From Flavobacterium lacus (GTDB lineage: Bacteria; Bacteroidota; Bacteroidia; Flavobacteriales; Flavobacteriaceae): a stretch of 53,387 bases of DNA. Positions 24,578 to 34,665 of the stretch are shown piece by piece. Position 1 is the stretch's first letter; every line of letters starts with the position of its first letter. A program made the position numbers and the translations under genes. The notes beneath the pieces are model-generated. The model did no database searches. It was not told the DNA's origin and worked only from the letters and a program-made list of their open reading frames with translations. The stretch is taken from assembly GCF_003268815.1 (NCBI RefSeq), contig NZ_QLSV01000018.1, forward strand, positions 1 through 53,387, written 5' to 3'.

Positions 24578-25687
24578 ATGAAAATCAAGTCTATTTTGAC
24601 CTTAGTCATAACCGCAATTATAATGATATCCTGCGGAAAAGAAGCACCTCAACCACAAGCGATAGGACCTATGCCATTTGCTGTTCAAAAAATAAAGAAA
24701 GAAAACACAACTGTATATCAAGAGTTTTCTGCCAATATTGAAGGGCAACAAAATGTAGAAATCCGACCAAAAGTAAACGGATTTATTCAAAAAATCTATG
24801 TTGATGAAGGTCAACTTGTAAAAAAAGGACAGTTACTATTTAAGTTAGAAACACAAACGTTAAACCAAGATGCATCAGCTGCCAAAGCGAGAGTAAGAGC
24901 CGCTCAAGTTGAGGTTGATCGTATGGTTCCGTTGGTAGAACGCAACATCATCAGCAACGTACAATTAGAAACGGCCAAAGCTAATTTAGCCCAAGCTCAA
25001 AGTAATTACAGCAGCATTGCAGCCAATATCAATTTCGGAACGATAACAAGTCCGGTTGAAGGAGTTGTTGGAAGTCTACCTTATAAAGAAGGAAGCTTAG
25101 TCAGTTCAACCAATCCTGAACCGCTTACTATCATTTCCGATGCCAGAAATGTGCGAGCTTATTTTTCGATGAATGAAAAACAATTGTTGCAGTTCAATCG
25201 TACTTTTAGCGGACAAACAATGGCGGATAAAATCAAATCATTGCCGGAAGTAAATTTAATTTTGGCCGATAATTCGCCGTACGAAATCAAAGGAAAAATT
25301 GAAACAATCAATGGTTTGGTAAACGGAAGAACCGGAAGCATTCAATTACGTGCCGAATTTAAAAACCCTAATGGAATTTTACGTAGCGGAAGCAGCGGAA
25401 AGATTCAATTGCCTACCGAACAAAAAGACATCGTATTAATTCCGCAAATTGCTGTTTCAGAAATGCAAGGAAAACAATTGGTTTTTGTGGTTGATAAATC
25501 AAATAAAGTATCTACGAAAGTAATTCAAACCAGAGGAACTTCTGAACTTAATTATATTGTGTCAGAAGGTTTAAACGAAGGAGATTTGGTTGTGGTAGAA
25601 GGTGTTTCAAAACTACGTGACGGCATGGAAATCATACCAAACGACGGATCTAAAAAAACAGCTCAAACCGCGACTTCACCAAAATAA
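24578..25687 (+). CDS. RND efflux periplasmic adaptor (membrane fusion protein)
   Basis: A 369-residue lipoprotein (lipobox IMISCGKE) of the HlyD/AcrA family. It bridges the inner-membrane pump and the outer-membrane channel. Recognisable parts are the first half-lipoyl strand VEIRPKVNGFIQKIYVDEGQ, LVKKGQLLFKLE, the coiled-coil hairpin (residues ~95-150, QDASAAKARVRAAQVEVDRM), the second half-lipoyl segment ITSPVEGVVGSLPYKEGSLV and the barrel/membrane-proximal domain (EGLNEGDLVVVEGVSKLRDG). It lies between the regulator and the pump in one operon. Confidence 0.9.
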   Translation: MKIKSILTLVITAIIMISCGKEAPQPQAIGPMPFAVQKIKKENTTVYQEFSANIEGQQNVEIRPKVNGFIQKIYVDEGQLVKKGQLLFKLETQTLNQDASAAKARVRAAQVEVDRMVPLVERNIISNVQLETAKANLAQAQSNYSSIAANINFGTITSPVEGVVGSLPYKEGSLVSSTNPEPLTIISDARNVRAYFSMNEKQLLQFNRTFSGQTMADKIKSLPEVNLILADNSPYEIKGKIETINGLVNGRTGSIQLRAEFKNPNGILRSGSSGKIQLPTEQKDIVLIPQIAVSEMQGKQLVFVVDKSNKVSTKVIQTRGTSELNYIVSEGLNEGDLVVVEGVSKLRDGMEIIPNDGSKKTAQTATSPK

Positions 25688-25708
25688 TAACACTCAAACT
25701 TAGTCAAT

Positions 25709-28700
25709 ATGTTAAAAGTATTTATTGAAAGACCCGTTCTTTCAACAGTAATCTCTATTCTCATAACGATCCTGGGAATATTGGGTTTGATGTCGTTGCC
25801 CATCGAACAATATCCTGAAATTGCTCCGCCAACTGTGCAAGTAAACGCCACGTATACAGGAGCAAATGCAGAAACAGTTTTAAATAGTGTAGTCATTCCG
25901 CTTGAAGAAGAAATCAATGGTGTGGAAGGAATGACCTACATCACTTCGTCTGCCAGTAACGATGGTGCTGCCAAAATCAATGTGTTTTTTGAGTTAGGTG
26001 TCGATGCAGATATTGCCGCAGTAAACGTGCAAAACCGTGTAGCAAGAGCAACCAGCAAATTACCTGAAGCTGTTATTCAAACCGGGGTTACAACGTTAAA
26101 AAGTCAAACGAGTGCATTGATGTTCCTTTCCATGTTTTCGGATAATCCGGAATATGATGAGGTTTTTGTACAGAATTATGCTAAAATAAATTTAGTACCA
26201 AAACTTCAACGTGTAAAAGGAGTTGGACAAGTAAACGTTTTTGGAGCTAAAGATTATTCGATGCGAATTTGGATTGACCCGGCAAAAATGGCGGCATTCA
26301 AAGTCGTTCCGTCTGACATTCAAGCAGCATTGAGAGAACAAAATCTAGAAGCTGCTCCCGGAAAATTTGGTGAAAATGCTGATGGAGTTTATGAATATGT
26401 GATCAAATACAAAGGTCGTTTAGCTGAAATTTCAGAATATGAAAACATCATTATTAAATCCATCGGAAACGGAAATTTCCTTCGATTAAAAGATGTTGCA
26501 TCAGTTGAATTAGGCGGGTTTAATTACGGAACCAATAATATGGGAATGGGAAAACCGGGTGTTGCTGTTGGTATTTTCCAAACATCTGGTTCTAATGCTC
26601 AAGAAATTATTGAAGAAGTAATGACCATTTTGGAAGATGCCAAAGCCGATTTTCCAAAAGGTGTGGACTACGTTGTGCCTTATAACACTAAAAAATTCCT
26701 TGATGCATCCATTTCAAAAGTAATTATAACATTAATCGAAGCATTTATTTTGGTATTTATTGTGGTATTCTTGTTTTTGCAAGATTTCCGTTCCACCTTA
26801 ATTCCTGCAATAGCTGTTCCGGTTGCCATTGTAGGAACATTTTTCTTCCTTCAATTGTTTGGATATTCCATTAATATGTTAACGCTTTTTGCGATGATTC
26901 TCGCCATCGGAATTGTCGTCGATGATGCCATTGTCGTCGTCGAGGCCGTTCATGCCAAATTAGATGAAGGAGTCAAATCTGCTAAAGAAGCCACGGTTTC
27001 TGCGATGAGCGAAATTACAGGAGCAATTATTTCCATCACATTAGTAATGTCGGCTGTATTCGTGCCGGTGTCTTTCATCAAAGGATCGTCGGGCGTTTTC
27101 TATCAACAATTTGCGATTACGTTAGCGATTGCGATTTTAATTTCTGCTGTAAATGCGTTGACTTTAAGTCCTGCTCTTTGTGCCTTATTATTAAAACCGC
27201 ACGAAGGTTCAGAACAGCATAAAAAAGGATTTAAAGATCGATTTTTTACTGCTTTCAACACAGGTTTTGAATCGATGACGAACAAATATGTCAATTCAAT
27301 CGGCTTTTTATTAAAAAGAAAATGGATTGCAGTAGTAGGATTAATTGTGGCTTCCGGAATTGCCTTGTTACTTTTCAAATCTACGCCTTCAGGATTTATT
27401 CCAACCGAAGACCGTGGTTTAATTATGGCAGACATTACGTTACCACCCGGAGCAACGTTGGAACAAACGCAAAAAATCGTCTATGAATATGATTCAATCC
27501 TTGCTTCAATGGATATTGTTGAAGCAAGAATGAATGTTGTCGGTTTCAGTTTATTGAATAATGTAAACGGAGGTTCGTATGCTTTCTCAGTTATTCAATT
27601 AAAAGATTGGAGCGAGCGAAAAGAAGACAATCAATCAGTTGATGCGGTTGTGGGCGAACTTTTCGGAAGAACCGCAGGAATTAAAGATGCAAGATTATTA
27701 TTTTTCACACCACCAAGTGTGCAAGGTTTTGGAAATGCCGACGGATTTGAATTAAAACTGCAAGATAAAGGCGATGATGATTGGATGAAAATAAGCCAAG
27801 TTTCAGGTGAATTTTTACAAGCGTTGAATGCTCGTCCGGAAATTCAATATGCGATGACGAGTTTTAATCCTTCTTTCCCTCAATATCAAATGGATGTAAA
27901 TGTTGAAAAAACGAAAGAAGCCGGAATATCAATAAATCAAATTTTCAACACGTTACAAGGTTATTATGGAGGATTATACACAACCGATTTTAACCGTTTT
28001 GGAAAACAATACCGTGTGATGATTCAGGCAAAACCGGAAGACCGAGCCACTCCCGAATCGTTAGATAATATTTTCATCCGAAATGCGCAAGACGAAACGG
28101 TTTCCATCAGCGAATTTGTGAATTTAAAACGCGTTTACGGACCGGAATCAGTTGCTAGATATAATTTATTGAAATCAATTAGTGTCACCGGAAAAGCAAA
28201 CCCAGGTTTTAGTTCGGGTGATGCAATTAAAGCTGTGGAAGAAGTGGCCGCTCAACATTTACCGAAAACCTACGAATATGAATTTTCAGGAATGACGCGT
28301 GAAGAAATCATCGCTAGCGGACAAGCAGCAGGGGTATTTTTACTGAGTTTGATATTCGTCTATTTCCTTTTGGCAGGTCAATATGAAAGTTATGTATTAC
28401 CACTTTCAGTCATTTTATCGCTGCCTGTCGGAATTGCGGGAGCGATTGGTTTTGTGAATTTATTTGGATTAGAAAACAACATCTATTTTCAAGTAGCTTT
28501 AATTATGTTAATCGGATTGTTAGCTAAAAATGCCATTTTGATAGTCGAATTTGCCATCCAGCGACGACGACACGGCATGGGATTATTTGAGTCAGCGATT
28601 GATGGAGCAAAAGCTCGTTTACGACCTATTTTGATGACTTCGTTCGCGTTTATTCTCGGCTTACTTCCGTTGGCATTTGCTTCGGGTGTTGGTGCTGTTG

Positions 28701-28852
28701 GAAACCGTTCGATTGGAATGGGAGCTGTTGGCGGAATGTTAGTAGGAACACTTTTGGGTGTATTTGTTATTCCCGTATTGTTCGTTATTTTCCAAGGATT
28801 ACAAGAACGTATTAGTGGAAAGGCAAAAGAAACTGATCCAGAAATTTTATAA
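25709..28852 (+). CDS. RND multidrug efflux pump (HAE1/AcrB family)
   Basis: A 1047-residue inner-membrane proton-driven pump, full length for the family. It begins MLKVFIERPVLSTVISILIT, the usual cytoplasmic start plus TM1, with two large periplasmic loops and twelve predicted helices. TM4 carries the proton-relay aspartates in LAIGIVVDDAIVVVEAV. LFAMILAIGI and the repeat-related TM10-11 region LIGLLAKNAILIVEFA are typical. Exports amphiphilic drugs, detergents or dyes. 21 bp after the adaptor and 12 bp before the outer-membrane channel gene. Confidence 0.94.
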   Translation: MLKVFIERPVLSTVISILITILGILGLMSLPIEQYPEIAPPTVQVNATYTGANAETVLNSVVIPLEEEINGVEGMTYITSSASNDGAAKINVFFELGVDADIAAVNVQNRVARATSKLPEAVIQTGVTTLKSQTSALMFLSMFSDNPEYDEVFVQNYAKINLVPKLQRVKGVGQVNVFGAKDYSMRIWIDPAKMAAFKVVPSDIQAALREQNLEAAPGKFGENADGVYEYVIKYKGRLAEISEYENIIIKSIGNGNFLRLKDVASVELGGFNYGTNNMGMGKPGVAVGIFQTSGSNAQEIIEEVMTILEDAKADFPKGVDYVVPYNTKKFLDASISKVIITLIEAFILVFIVVFLFLQDFRSTLIPAIAVPVAIVGTFFFLQLFGYSINMLTLFAMILAIGIVVDDAIVVVEAVHAKLDEGVKSAKEATVSAMSEITGAIISITLVMSAVFVPVSFIKGSSGVFYQQFAITLAIAILISAVNALTLSPALCALLLKPHEGSEQHKKGFKDRFFTAFNTGFESMTNKYVNSIGFLLKRKWIAVVGLIVASGIALLLFKSTPSGFIPTEDRGLIMADITLPPGATLEQTQKIVYEYDSILASMDIVEARMNVVGFSLLNNVNGGSYAFSVIQLKDWSERKEDNQSVDAVVGELFGRTAGIKDARLLFFTPPSVQGFGNADGFELKLQDKGDDDWMKISQVSGEFLQALNARPEIQYAMTSFNPSFPQYQMDVNVEKTKEAGISINQIFNTLQGYYGGLYTTDFNRFGKQYRVMIQAKPEDRATPESLDNIFIRNAQDETVSISEFVNLKRVYGPESVARYNLLKSISVTGKANPGFSSGDAIKAVEEVAAQHLPKTYEYEFSGMTREEIIASGQAAGVFLLSLIFVYFLLAGQYESYVLPLSVILSLPVGIAGAIGFVNLFGLENNIYFQVALIMLIGLLAKNAILIVEFAIQRRRHGMGLFESAIDGAKARLRPILMTSFAFILGLLPLAFASGVGAVGNRSIGMGAVGGMLVGTLLGVFVIPVLFVIFQGLQERISGKAKETDPEIL

Positions 28853-28864
28853 TAAAAAAATAAG

Positions 28865-30259
28865 ATGAACTATCTAAAAATATCAAAAATAACGGTTGTC
28901 ATTGCAGGAAGTTTACTAATGCAATCTTGTTTTGTGGCGAAAGATTACAAGAGTCCAAACATAGTTACCGAAAACTTATACCGAACTGAACAAGCCAAAG
29001 ACAGCGTTTCGTTGGCAACCGTTTCGTGGGAACAATTGTTTACCGATCCAATTTTGCAAAAACACATCAGAACCGGATTACAAAACAATTATGATTTGAA
29101 AATCGGATTGCAAAATTTGGCCGCAGCAGAAGCCAATATGAAACAAGGAAAAGCAGGTTATTTACCCACTTTTTCTGCCAATGCAAGTTGGACACATCAA
29201 GAATTGGCCAAAAACAGTCAGTTTGGAAGTTTCTTCAACGGAGCTTTAGATCAATATGAACTGTCAGGAAGACTTTCTTGGGAAGCCGATATTTGGGGAA
29301 AAATCAGAAGTAACAAAAGAGCTTTTGCCGCCAGTTATTTGCAAACCGTTGCCGCTCAACAAGCGATTCAAACGCAATTGATTTCCAGTATTTCGGCTAC
29401 CTATTTTCAATTGTTGGCGTTGGATGCTCAAATAAAAGTGGCCGAAAAAACAGTGGAAAATAGAACCCAAAGTGTTGAAACCATCATTGCTTTAAAAGAT
29501 GCAGGAAGTGTAAATGCCGTTGCCGTTAAACAAACAGAAGCTCAGTTATACGGAACTCAAGTGATTTTGGAAGATTTAAAATACAACGTAAAAGTGTTAG
29601 AAAACACGTTAAGTATTTTGCTCGGACAAGCTCCCGGAACCATCGAAAGAGGTTTATTTGAAAACCAAAATATGACAACTGATGTTAAAGTTGGAATTCC
29701 TGCTTTATTATTAAGTAAAAGACCCGACGTAATTTCAGCTGAAATGAATTTTAGAAATGCATTTGAAATGACCAATGTGGCCCGAAGCAATTTCTATCCA
29801 TCCTTAACCGTAACGGCCAACGGAGGTTTTCAAAGTTTGGAGTTAAAAGATTGGTTTAGTGCCAACTCGCTGTTTGCTTCGGTAATAACCGGATTAACAC
29901 AACCGATTTTTAATCAACGACAAATAAAAACCCGTCACGAAGTAGCCAAAGCCAATCAGGAAAAAGCCTATCTTCAGTTTGAACAAACGCTTTTAACCGC
30001 CGGAAAAGAAGTGTCAGATGCGTTGGCTTCCTATGAAAATGAAACCGAGAAATTAGCCATTCGAACCAAACAATTGGAATCGCTTCAAAATGCAGCGGAT
30101 TATTCGGATGAATTATTACGATACGGAATGGTCAATTATTTGGAAGTTTTAACCGCAAAAGACAACGCCTTAAACACTGAATTAAGTACAATTGACAATC
30201 GCTTTCAACAACTGAATGCCGTTATTTCATTGTATCGTGCATTAGGTGGAGGTTATTAA
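28865..30259 (+). CDS. TolC-like outer-membrane efflux channel (NodT/OprM family)
   Basis: A 464-residue lipoprotein (lipobox LMQSCFVA) completing the tripartite pump. Two OEP repeats are visible, each with long amphipathic helices (LAAAEANMKQGKAGYLPTFS, RNAFEMTNVARSNFYPSLTV) and the RPDV turn (LLLSKRPDVISAEMNFRNA). Length and layout are normal for the family. The operon terminates just after it. Confidence 0.92.
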   Translation: MNYLKISKITVVIAGSLLMQSCFVAKDYKSPNIVTENLYRTEQAKDSVSLATVSWEQLFTDPILQKHIRTGLQNNYDLKIGLQNLAAAEANMKQGKAGYLPTFSANASWTHQELAKNSQFGSFFNGALDQYELSGRLSWEADIWGKIRSNKRAFAASYLQTVAAQQAIQTQLISSISATYFQLLALDAQIKVAEKTVENRTQSVETIIALKDAGSVNAVAVKQTEAQLYGTQVILEDLKYNVKVLENTLSILLGQAPGTIERGLFENQNMTTDVKVGIPALLLSKRPDVISAEMNFRNAFEMTNVARSNFYPSLTVTANGGFQSLELKDWFSANSLFASVITGLTQPIFNQRQIKTRHEVAKANQEKAYLQFEQTLLTAGKEVSDALASYENETEKLAIRTKQLESLQNAADYSDELLRYGMVNYLEVLTAKDNALNTELSTIDNRFQQLNAVISLYRALGGGY

Positions 30260-30268
30260 TTCACATCA

Positions 30269-30299
30269 ACTGCCTTGAAATTCATCACGGCAGTTTTTT
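30269..30299 (+). terminator. Rho-independent terminator of efflux operon
   Basis: ACTGCC (30269-30274) and GGCAGT (30289-30294) form a stem followed by TTTTTT. It directly follows the channel gene. Confidence 0.65.
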
Positions 30300-30311
30300 A
30301 ATTTGATTAGT

Positions 30312-30914
30312 ATGGAATTGAAATCGGAGACTAAAGAAGATTTGTTGCTTCAAAGTTTAACTTACTTTAAAAAATACGGCAGTAAAAATGTGACGATGGA
30401 TGATTTAGCCTCTGAATTGGCTATTTCAAAAAAAACGATTTACAAATATTTTAGTAGCAAAGAAGAATTAATCAGTGAATGTGTTGACTATTTGTGGATT
30501 CATTTTGAACAACAAACCGAAGAAATTAGTAAGTTGAAAATTGATCCGATAGCCAAAGTAATTTTGTTATATGAACTTGGTTTACAAGAATTAAGAAAAA
30601 CCGATTCTCAATTTTTATATAGTTTGAAACGCTATTACCATCAATCGATGAAAAAGTATGAAGGGTTTCGTAAAAAACTAATTTTTGAAACGTTGTTAGG
30701 TTTTTTAACAGAAGCTAAAGCAAAGGGATTCATTCGTTCAGAAGTAAATCTGACGTTATTTTGCGAATTAAATTTACTTGATTTTGACGAAAAATTGTAT
30801 AAATTTAAACTTTTTGAACGTTTTGAAAATGACGAAATTTTAGAACAATTAATCAAAAATCGTCTTCGCGGAATAGTAAAGGAGGAGCATCAGTATTTGA
30901 TTGACGAGATTTAA
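30312..30914 (+). CDS. TetR-family transcriptional regulator
   Basis: A 200-residue regulator. The N-terminal HTH is KNVTMDDLASELAISKKTIYKYFSSKEEL, a textbook TetR DNA-binding domain. The C-terminal half is the ligand-binding helical bundle. ATG 30312 is preferred over an upstream in-frame TTG. It lies downstream of the RND operon's terminator, in the same direction, so it may be a second regulator of the pump or of its own gene. Its 3' end nearly touches the convergent GAF gene. Confidence 0.88.
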   Translation: MELKSETKEDLLLQSLTYFKKYGSKNVTMDDLASELAISKKTIYKYFSSKEELISECVDYLWIHFEQQTEEISKLKIDPIAKVILLYELGLQELRKTDSQFLYSLKRYYHQSMKKYEGFRKKLIFETLLGFLTEAKAKGFIRSEVNLTLFCELNLLDFDEKLYKFKLFERFENDEILEQLIKNRLRGIVKEEHQYLIDEI

Positions 30915-30916
30915 AA

Positions 30917-33280
30917 TTACTTCAACTCATCCAACAATTCTTGATACGAGTATTTTTTTTCTGAAATTTCGGTGTTTAAGACTTTAACACGTAAGGCTTT
31001 TAACCCGGAAACGCCTTGCAGGTCTTCTACTTCAAATTGTTCCAAGGTAGGTTCTAAAATCTTTTTAAATTGAAGGTATTTGATGTATTTTAAGTATTCT
31101 GCTTCTTCTTGATTTTGCGAATAAACGATCGTGATTTTTTCTTTTTCGGTGATGCGTTTATCGGTTCCTTTGATGTTGGCTTTGTCGATACGTTTTTTTA
31201 CCACTTCGTAGCGGGCATTGTAGGTGCCATCTACATCAAATCGTTTTTCATCCATTCTAAATCGGATAGAAATGGGCGAACTAAATACCAAAATTAGCGA
31301 CGTAACATCGAGTGAATAGGGCAGCGTGCTTTTGATTCGATGGTGCTCCAATTCCATTTCGCACAACGTTTGCAATTGCCATAATCGGAGGTTGCTGAGA
31401 TACATTTTGTCATACGGAATGGTGGGCACAATCGATTCGCCTATGTATAAATTATGCTCTACACCATCGGTTTTAAACCGTTCGTAATAATGTGGATAAA
31501 TGTGCTGCGCTTCAGCTTGTTTGGCATCTAACACCGAGGCCATTTTTTTATTGATAACTGACAGCGTATGATCAAAATCTTTTCGGGCATGATAGAACAT
31601 GCCGGTCTTGGAATCAAGACTTTCATAATAGGATTTTACTTTTTGTTCATACCTTTTTTCGTTTTGAATTGAGGCTAAAACCGGATGAATTTCTAGTTCA
31701 ATAAAACCCTGAATCTGCTGCTCTGTATCTGTTTTTAGAGGAGCATCTAGTTCATTTAGAAGCTCTTGTAGTTCAAATTTTCGTTGTTCAACAATCAATA
31801 AATTAGTGTTCGATTTGAGGGTGTCGAAAATTTCAATGATTGTTTTGAGTTGATTTCGTAAGTCGGTTTTAACGGTTTCATTTCGGTGTTCCGATGAACC
31901 TTTGATGTCGATTTGTCCGTATAAAGGATAGACATTTTTAAACACAATCTCCTTTAGAATGTAATCTTTGGCAAGGGCGGTATTGGCGAAATAATTTTTG
32001 GCTTCTTGTTTAAATTTCCAATAAACACTCGGATGTATGGTGGTGTATTCTTTTTGAATAATGGCTTCCAGTTGATTTTGCATATCGCTAAAACTACGCA
32101 CAATGGTATCGACCAAAAACGGCATGATTAAATCTAATTTAGTTGCGTTGATCGAGTTGATCGCTCTAATTTTAGAAGAGGCTAATTCGATAATTCCTAA
32201 TAACTTACCGTCTTTTACAATAGGTGCTAGTAAACAACTTTGAATGTTTTGTTGTAAAAGTTGCTTGGCAAACAATTTATTTTCTTCAATTTTACCAAAT
32301 TCATTTACGTCGGGAATGATAAATACATTATGGTTCTCGATTAAAAATTCGTAGGAACAGCCGCAAAGAGCATTTTTGCAATCTGCTTCAGGTTTATCTA
32401 ACAAAATAAAACTAGTCATATCGCTTTCTTTGAAAGCGGGTTTTTCAAACGAGTCTTGCTCTTCATTATACATAGTGAAACCCATTTTTAACTCAGGAAT
32501 TTTAAAAACAGACCTAAATATAGAGTAGGCATCTTCGGTGTAATTTGTTTTTTTTAGCTCCGGACTCAGCAAATAGGTTTTTAAATTCGATACGGCATTT
32601 TCAACCGTTACATCTACCAACGAAACAATGACAAAACCTTTTAAAATCCAAGAATTTGGGGGGAATTTTTGTTTCCAAAGTTCAAAATTGTCATAATTGT
32701 CGATCAGTTCTTCTATTTCTTTTTGCGAAAGGGGGTTGACTTTTTCTGAAGGGAAAATTTCAACAAAATCAGCATTATATAAGATTCTGTAATGCCTAAT
32801 GATTCCATTTGCATCCGGAATGTCATAAAATAACGGTTTACCAAAATCGATGTTTTGATTGTAATGCGCATTGAGAATTAACGAGCAGTTCATGACATAA
32901 AACTGGTGTTCATCAAAATCTCGAATAGACATGTCAAATGTTTGACCGGCATCGTTTAGAATTTTCTTAAATCGCTCCGTATAATTAAAAGTAACGTTTT
33001 GAAAGGGAAGGGTAACCGCTTTTATTTCATTATGCGTTAATGCAGTAGGAAATAAATCGGCTAACAGGTGATTGATCAGTTGCTCATTTTCCAGTATAAA
33101 ATTAAAATCATCAATGCCGGTAATAAATTCCGGTTTAGATTCGACTTCTTTTAGTAAGGCTTTTGCATAATTTGAACGGTAATCTACCGAGGACAAGGCA
33201 ATTTCTTCCAAAATAGTGATGACTTTATGGAAGGAAATAAATGTTGTGAAAGGACTTTCAGTAAAGTAATTGTTTTCCAT
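30917..33280 (-). CDS. Large GAF-domain protein
   Basis: A 787-residue cytoplasmic protein with one recognisable GAF domain around residues 240-400: SYEFLIENHNVFIIPDV, LLAPIVKDGKLLGIIELAS. GAF domains bind small molecules, haems or cyclic nucleotides. The N- and C-terminal regions are helical and have no known catalytic motif; no kinase, cyclase or HTH was found. Large GAF proteins of this size occur in many Flavobacteriaceae as single genes. A -7 promoter element lies 17 bp upstream of its ATG. The ligand is unknown. Confidence 0.75.
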   Translation of the reverse strand: MENNYFTESPFTTFISFHKVITILEEIALSSVDYRSNYAKALLKEVESKPEFITGIDDFNFILENEQLINHLLADLFPTALTHNEIKAVTLPFQNVTFNYTERFKKILNDAGQTFDMSIRDFDEHQFYVMNCSLILNAHYNQNIDFGKPLFYDIPDANGIIRHYRILYNADFVEIFPSEKVNPLSQKEIEELIDNYDNFELWKQKFPPNSWILKGFVIVSLVDVTVENAVSNLKTYLLSPELKKTNYTEDAYSIFRSVFKIPELKMGFTMYNEEQDSFEKPAFKESDMTSFILLDKPEADCKNALCGCSYEFLIENHNVFIIPDVNEFGKIEENKLFAKQLLQQNIQSCLLAPIVKDGKLLGIIELASSKIRAINSINATKLDLIMPFLVDTIVRSFSDMQNQLEAIIQKEYTTIHPSVYWKFKQEAKNYFANTALAKDYILKEIVFKNVYPLYGQIDIKGSSEHRNETVKTDLRNQLKTIIEIFDTLKSNTNLLIVEQRKFELQELLNELDAPLKTDTEQQIQGFIELEIHPVLASIQNEKRYEQKVKSYYESLDSKTGMFYHARKDFDHTLSVINKKMASVLDAKQAEAQHIYPHYYERFKTDGVEHNLYIGESIVPTIPYDKMYLSNLRLWQLQTLCEMELEHHRIKSTLPYSLDVTSLILVFSSPISIRFRMDEKRFDVDGTYNARYEVVKKRIDKANIKGTDKRITEKEKITIVYSQNQEEAEYLKYIKYLQFKKILEPTLEQFEVEDLQGVSGLKALRVKVLNTEISEKKYSYQELLDELK

Positions 33281-33296
33281 ATAAAAAACTATAAAG

Positions 33297-33304
33297 CAAA
33301 AGTA
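33297..33304 (-). promoter_or_regulatory. -7 promoter element of the GAF gene
   Basis: On the minus strand the sequence is TACTTTTG, a match to TAnnTTTG, 17 bp upstream of the GAF gene start. Confidence 0.5.
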
Positions 33305-33634
33305 CTACATATTCTGAACATTGTATTTATTGCTGCTGTTTTTGATGTTTTTTTAACAGACAGAAAGGAATAGCGTTTTTCAAAAAATAGCTTCCAGCGT
33401 TCAATCACTGCCAATTGTTACATGCTGCGAGACCGGCACCAAAATGCATCCATTATGTTTCAGCAGAAGTAACCGGTTTGGGAGAAAAGTGACGATGAGC
33501 TATTGGAGCAATAAGACAATTTGACACGGGGAAATAAAATGAAGAAAAAAACCCACAACACAACAGACAACAGACAACAGACAACAGACAACCGACAACC
33601 CGCACCCCACAAAACATATAATTTCACCAAACCC
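33305..33634. other. Gene-free stretch with heptamer tandem repeat
   Basis: 330 bp without a convincing gene. It holds a tandem array of the heptamer ACAACAG at 33556-33599, also found at 34447-34533, 51771-51791 and 53241-53267. The rest shows nothing I can name. Confidence 0.6.
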
Positions 33635-34276
33635 CTACCACAACGTAAGTGCCTCCCCATCCGCTTTTTTAGCGACCAACGCTACTTCATACGGAAACGC
33701 AAATTCATGAACAGGAGCATGCGACAACCACCGATTTTCATCTTCGGGTTGAAGGATAACCGGCATGCGTTTTTTGATATTGTGAATGTCAGCCATCAAA
33801 GCATTCGCCTCCGTAGTTACGATCGTGTAGGTTTGCCGAATCAAACCGGTGGAGGTATCTTCCCACATCGAATAAAGTCCGGCAAAAGCAAACAAGGCTT
33901 CATTGGCGAGACCGATTTGATATTTCACTTTATTTTTCCCTTTTGTATCCAACCATTGCCACTCATAAAATCCGTTGGCAATAACCAAACACCGTTGCTG
34001 AATCACCGCCCGATAAGCAGGCTTCTCCTCCAACGTTTCAATTCTGGCATTTAACGTCACCGACCGTATCGTTTCATCTTTTGCCCAATGCGGAAGTAGA
34101 CCCCAGTTGTAATGCTGAATCAATTCCGGTCGCTCATCCGTAATAACAGGTGTTTTTGGATGCTCAAACCCATTCACCACCGCAGAAGGTTGAAACAAAG
34201 ACGGCTCCGCCAATTTAGCCTTAAACCGACTTTGTACTTCTAGTGCAAATTTAGTTTGGATGGTGTAGTAGCACAT
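33635..34276 (-). CDS. SRAP (HMCES/YedK-like) abasic-site DNA-protein crosslink protein
   Basis: A 213-residue SOS-response-associated peptidase-family protein. Catalytic Cys2 directly follows the initiator Met (MCYY). The other landmarks are LNARIETL, GFYEWQW and HNIKKRMPVIL with the active-site His. The family protects single-stranded DNA by covalently linking to abasic sites. Length fits YedK (222 residues in E. coli). It is a single gene flanked on both sides by ACAACAG heptamer arrays. Functionally it complements the SOS cassette at 1142-7679. Confidence 0.92.
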   Translation of the reverse strand: MCYYTIQTKFALEVQSRFKAKLAEPSLFQPSAVVNGFEHPKTPVITDERPELIQHYNWGLLPHWAKDETIRSVTLNARIETLEEKPAYRAVIQQRCLVIANGFYEWQWLDTKGKNKVKYQIGLANEALFAFAGLYSMWEDTSTGLIRQTYTIVTTEANALMADIHNIKKRMPVILQPEDENRWLSHAPVHEFAFPYEVALVAKKADGEALTLW

Positions 34277-34665
34277 GGTCGTTAATTTTAAAATTTTATT
34301 TTTTCAACAGTTTATTAAACACTCCTAAATGAAATGACACAGTTTATTGAGCATACTCAATGAGTATTACAAATTTACTTTTATTTTACCCATACAATCC
34401 CCCCACCAAAATAAAATCACTAAAAAACCCCCATAAACTAAAACCTACAGACAACCAACAACAGACAACAGACAACAGACAACAGACAACAGAAAACAGA
34501 AAACAGACAACAGACAACAGACAACAGACAACCACCCCCCCCAAATTCCCGAATTCCACACCACAACATTAGCAAATTAAATCCTTACCATTTAATTTTA
34601 CTCAACCAACTCCCCTTCCAACCCCATTTTTTCTCCGTAAATCAAAACTACTACACACCTAAAAC
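34277..34665. repeat. Gene-free region with heptamer tandem array
   Basis: 389 bp without a gene. The ACAACAG-type tandem array spans about 34447-34533 with imperfect units. The plus strand is strikingly rich in A and C and poor in G. Short open frames here reflect the repeat, not a protein. Confidence 0.75.

Noticed and set aside
33521..34054. 177-codon plus-strand frame opposite the SRAP gene
   Set aside because: It is antisense to a well-supported SRAP gene and starts in the heptamer repeat.
34360..34572. 70-codon frame in the heptamer array
   Set aside because: Its protein is almost only Q, T, D, N and R from the ACAACAG repeat.
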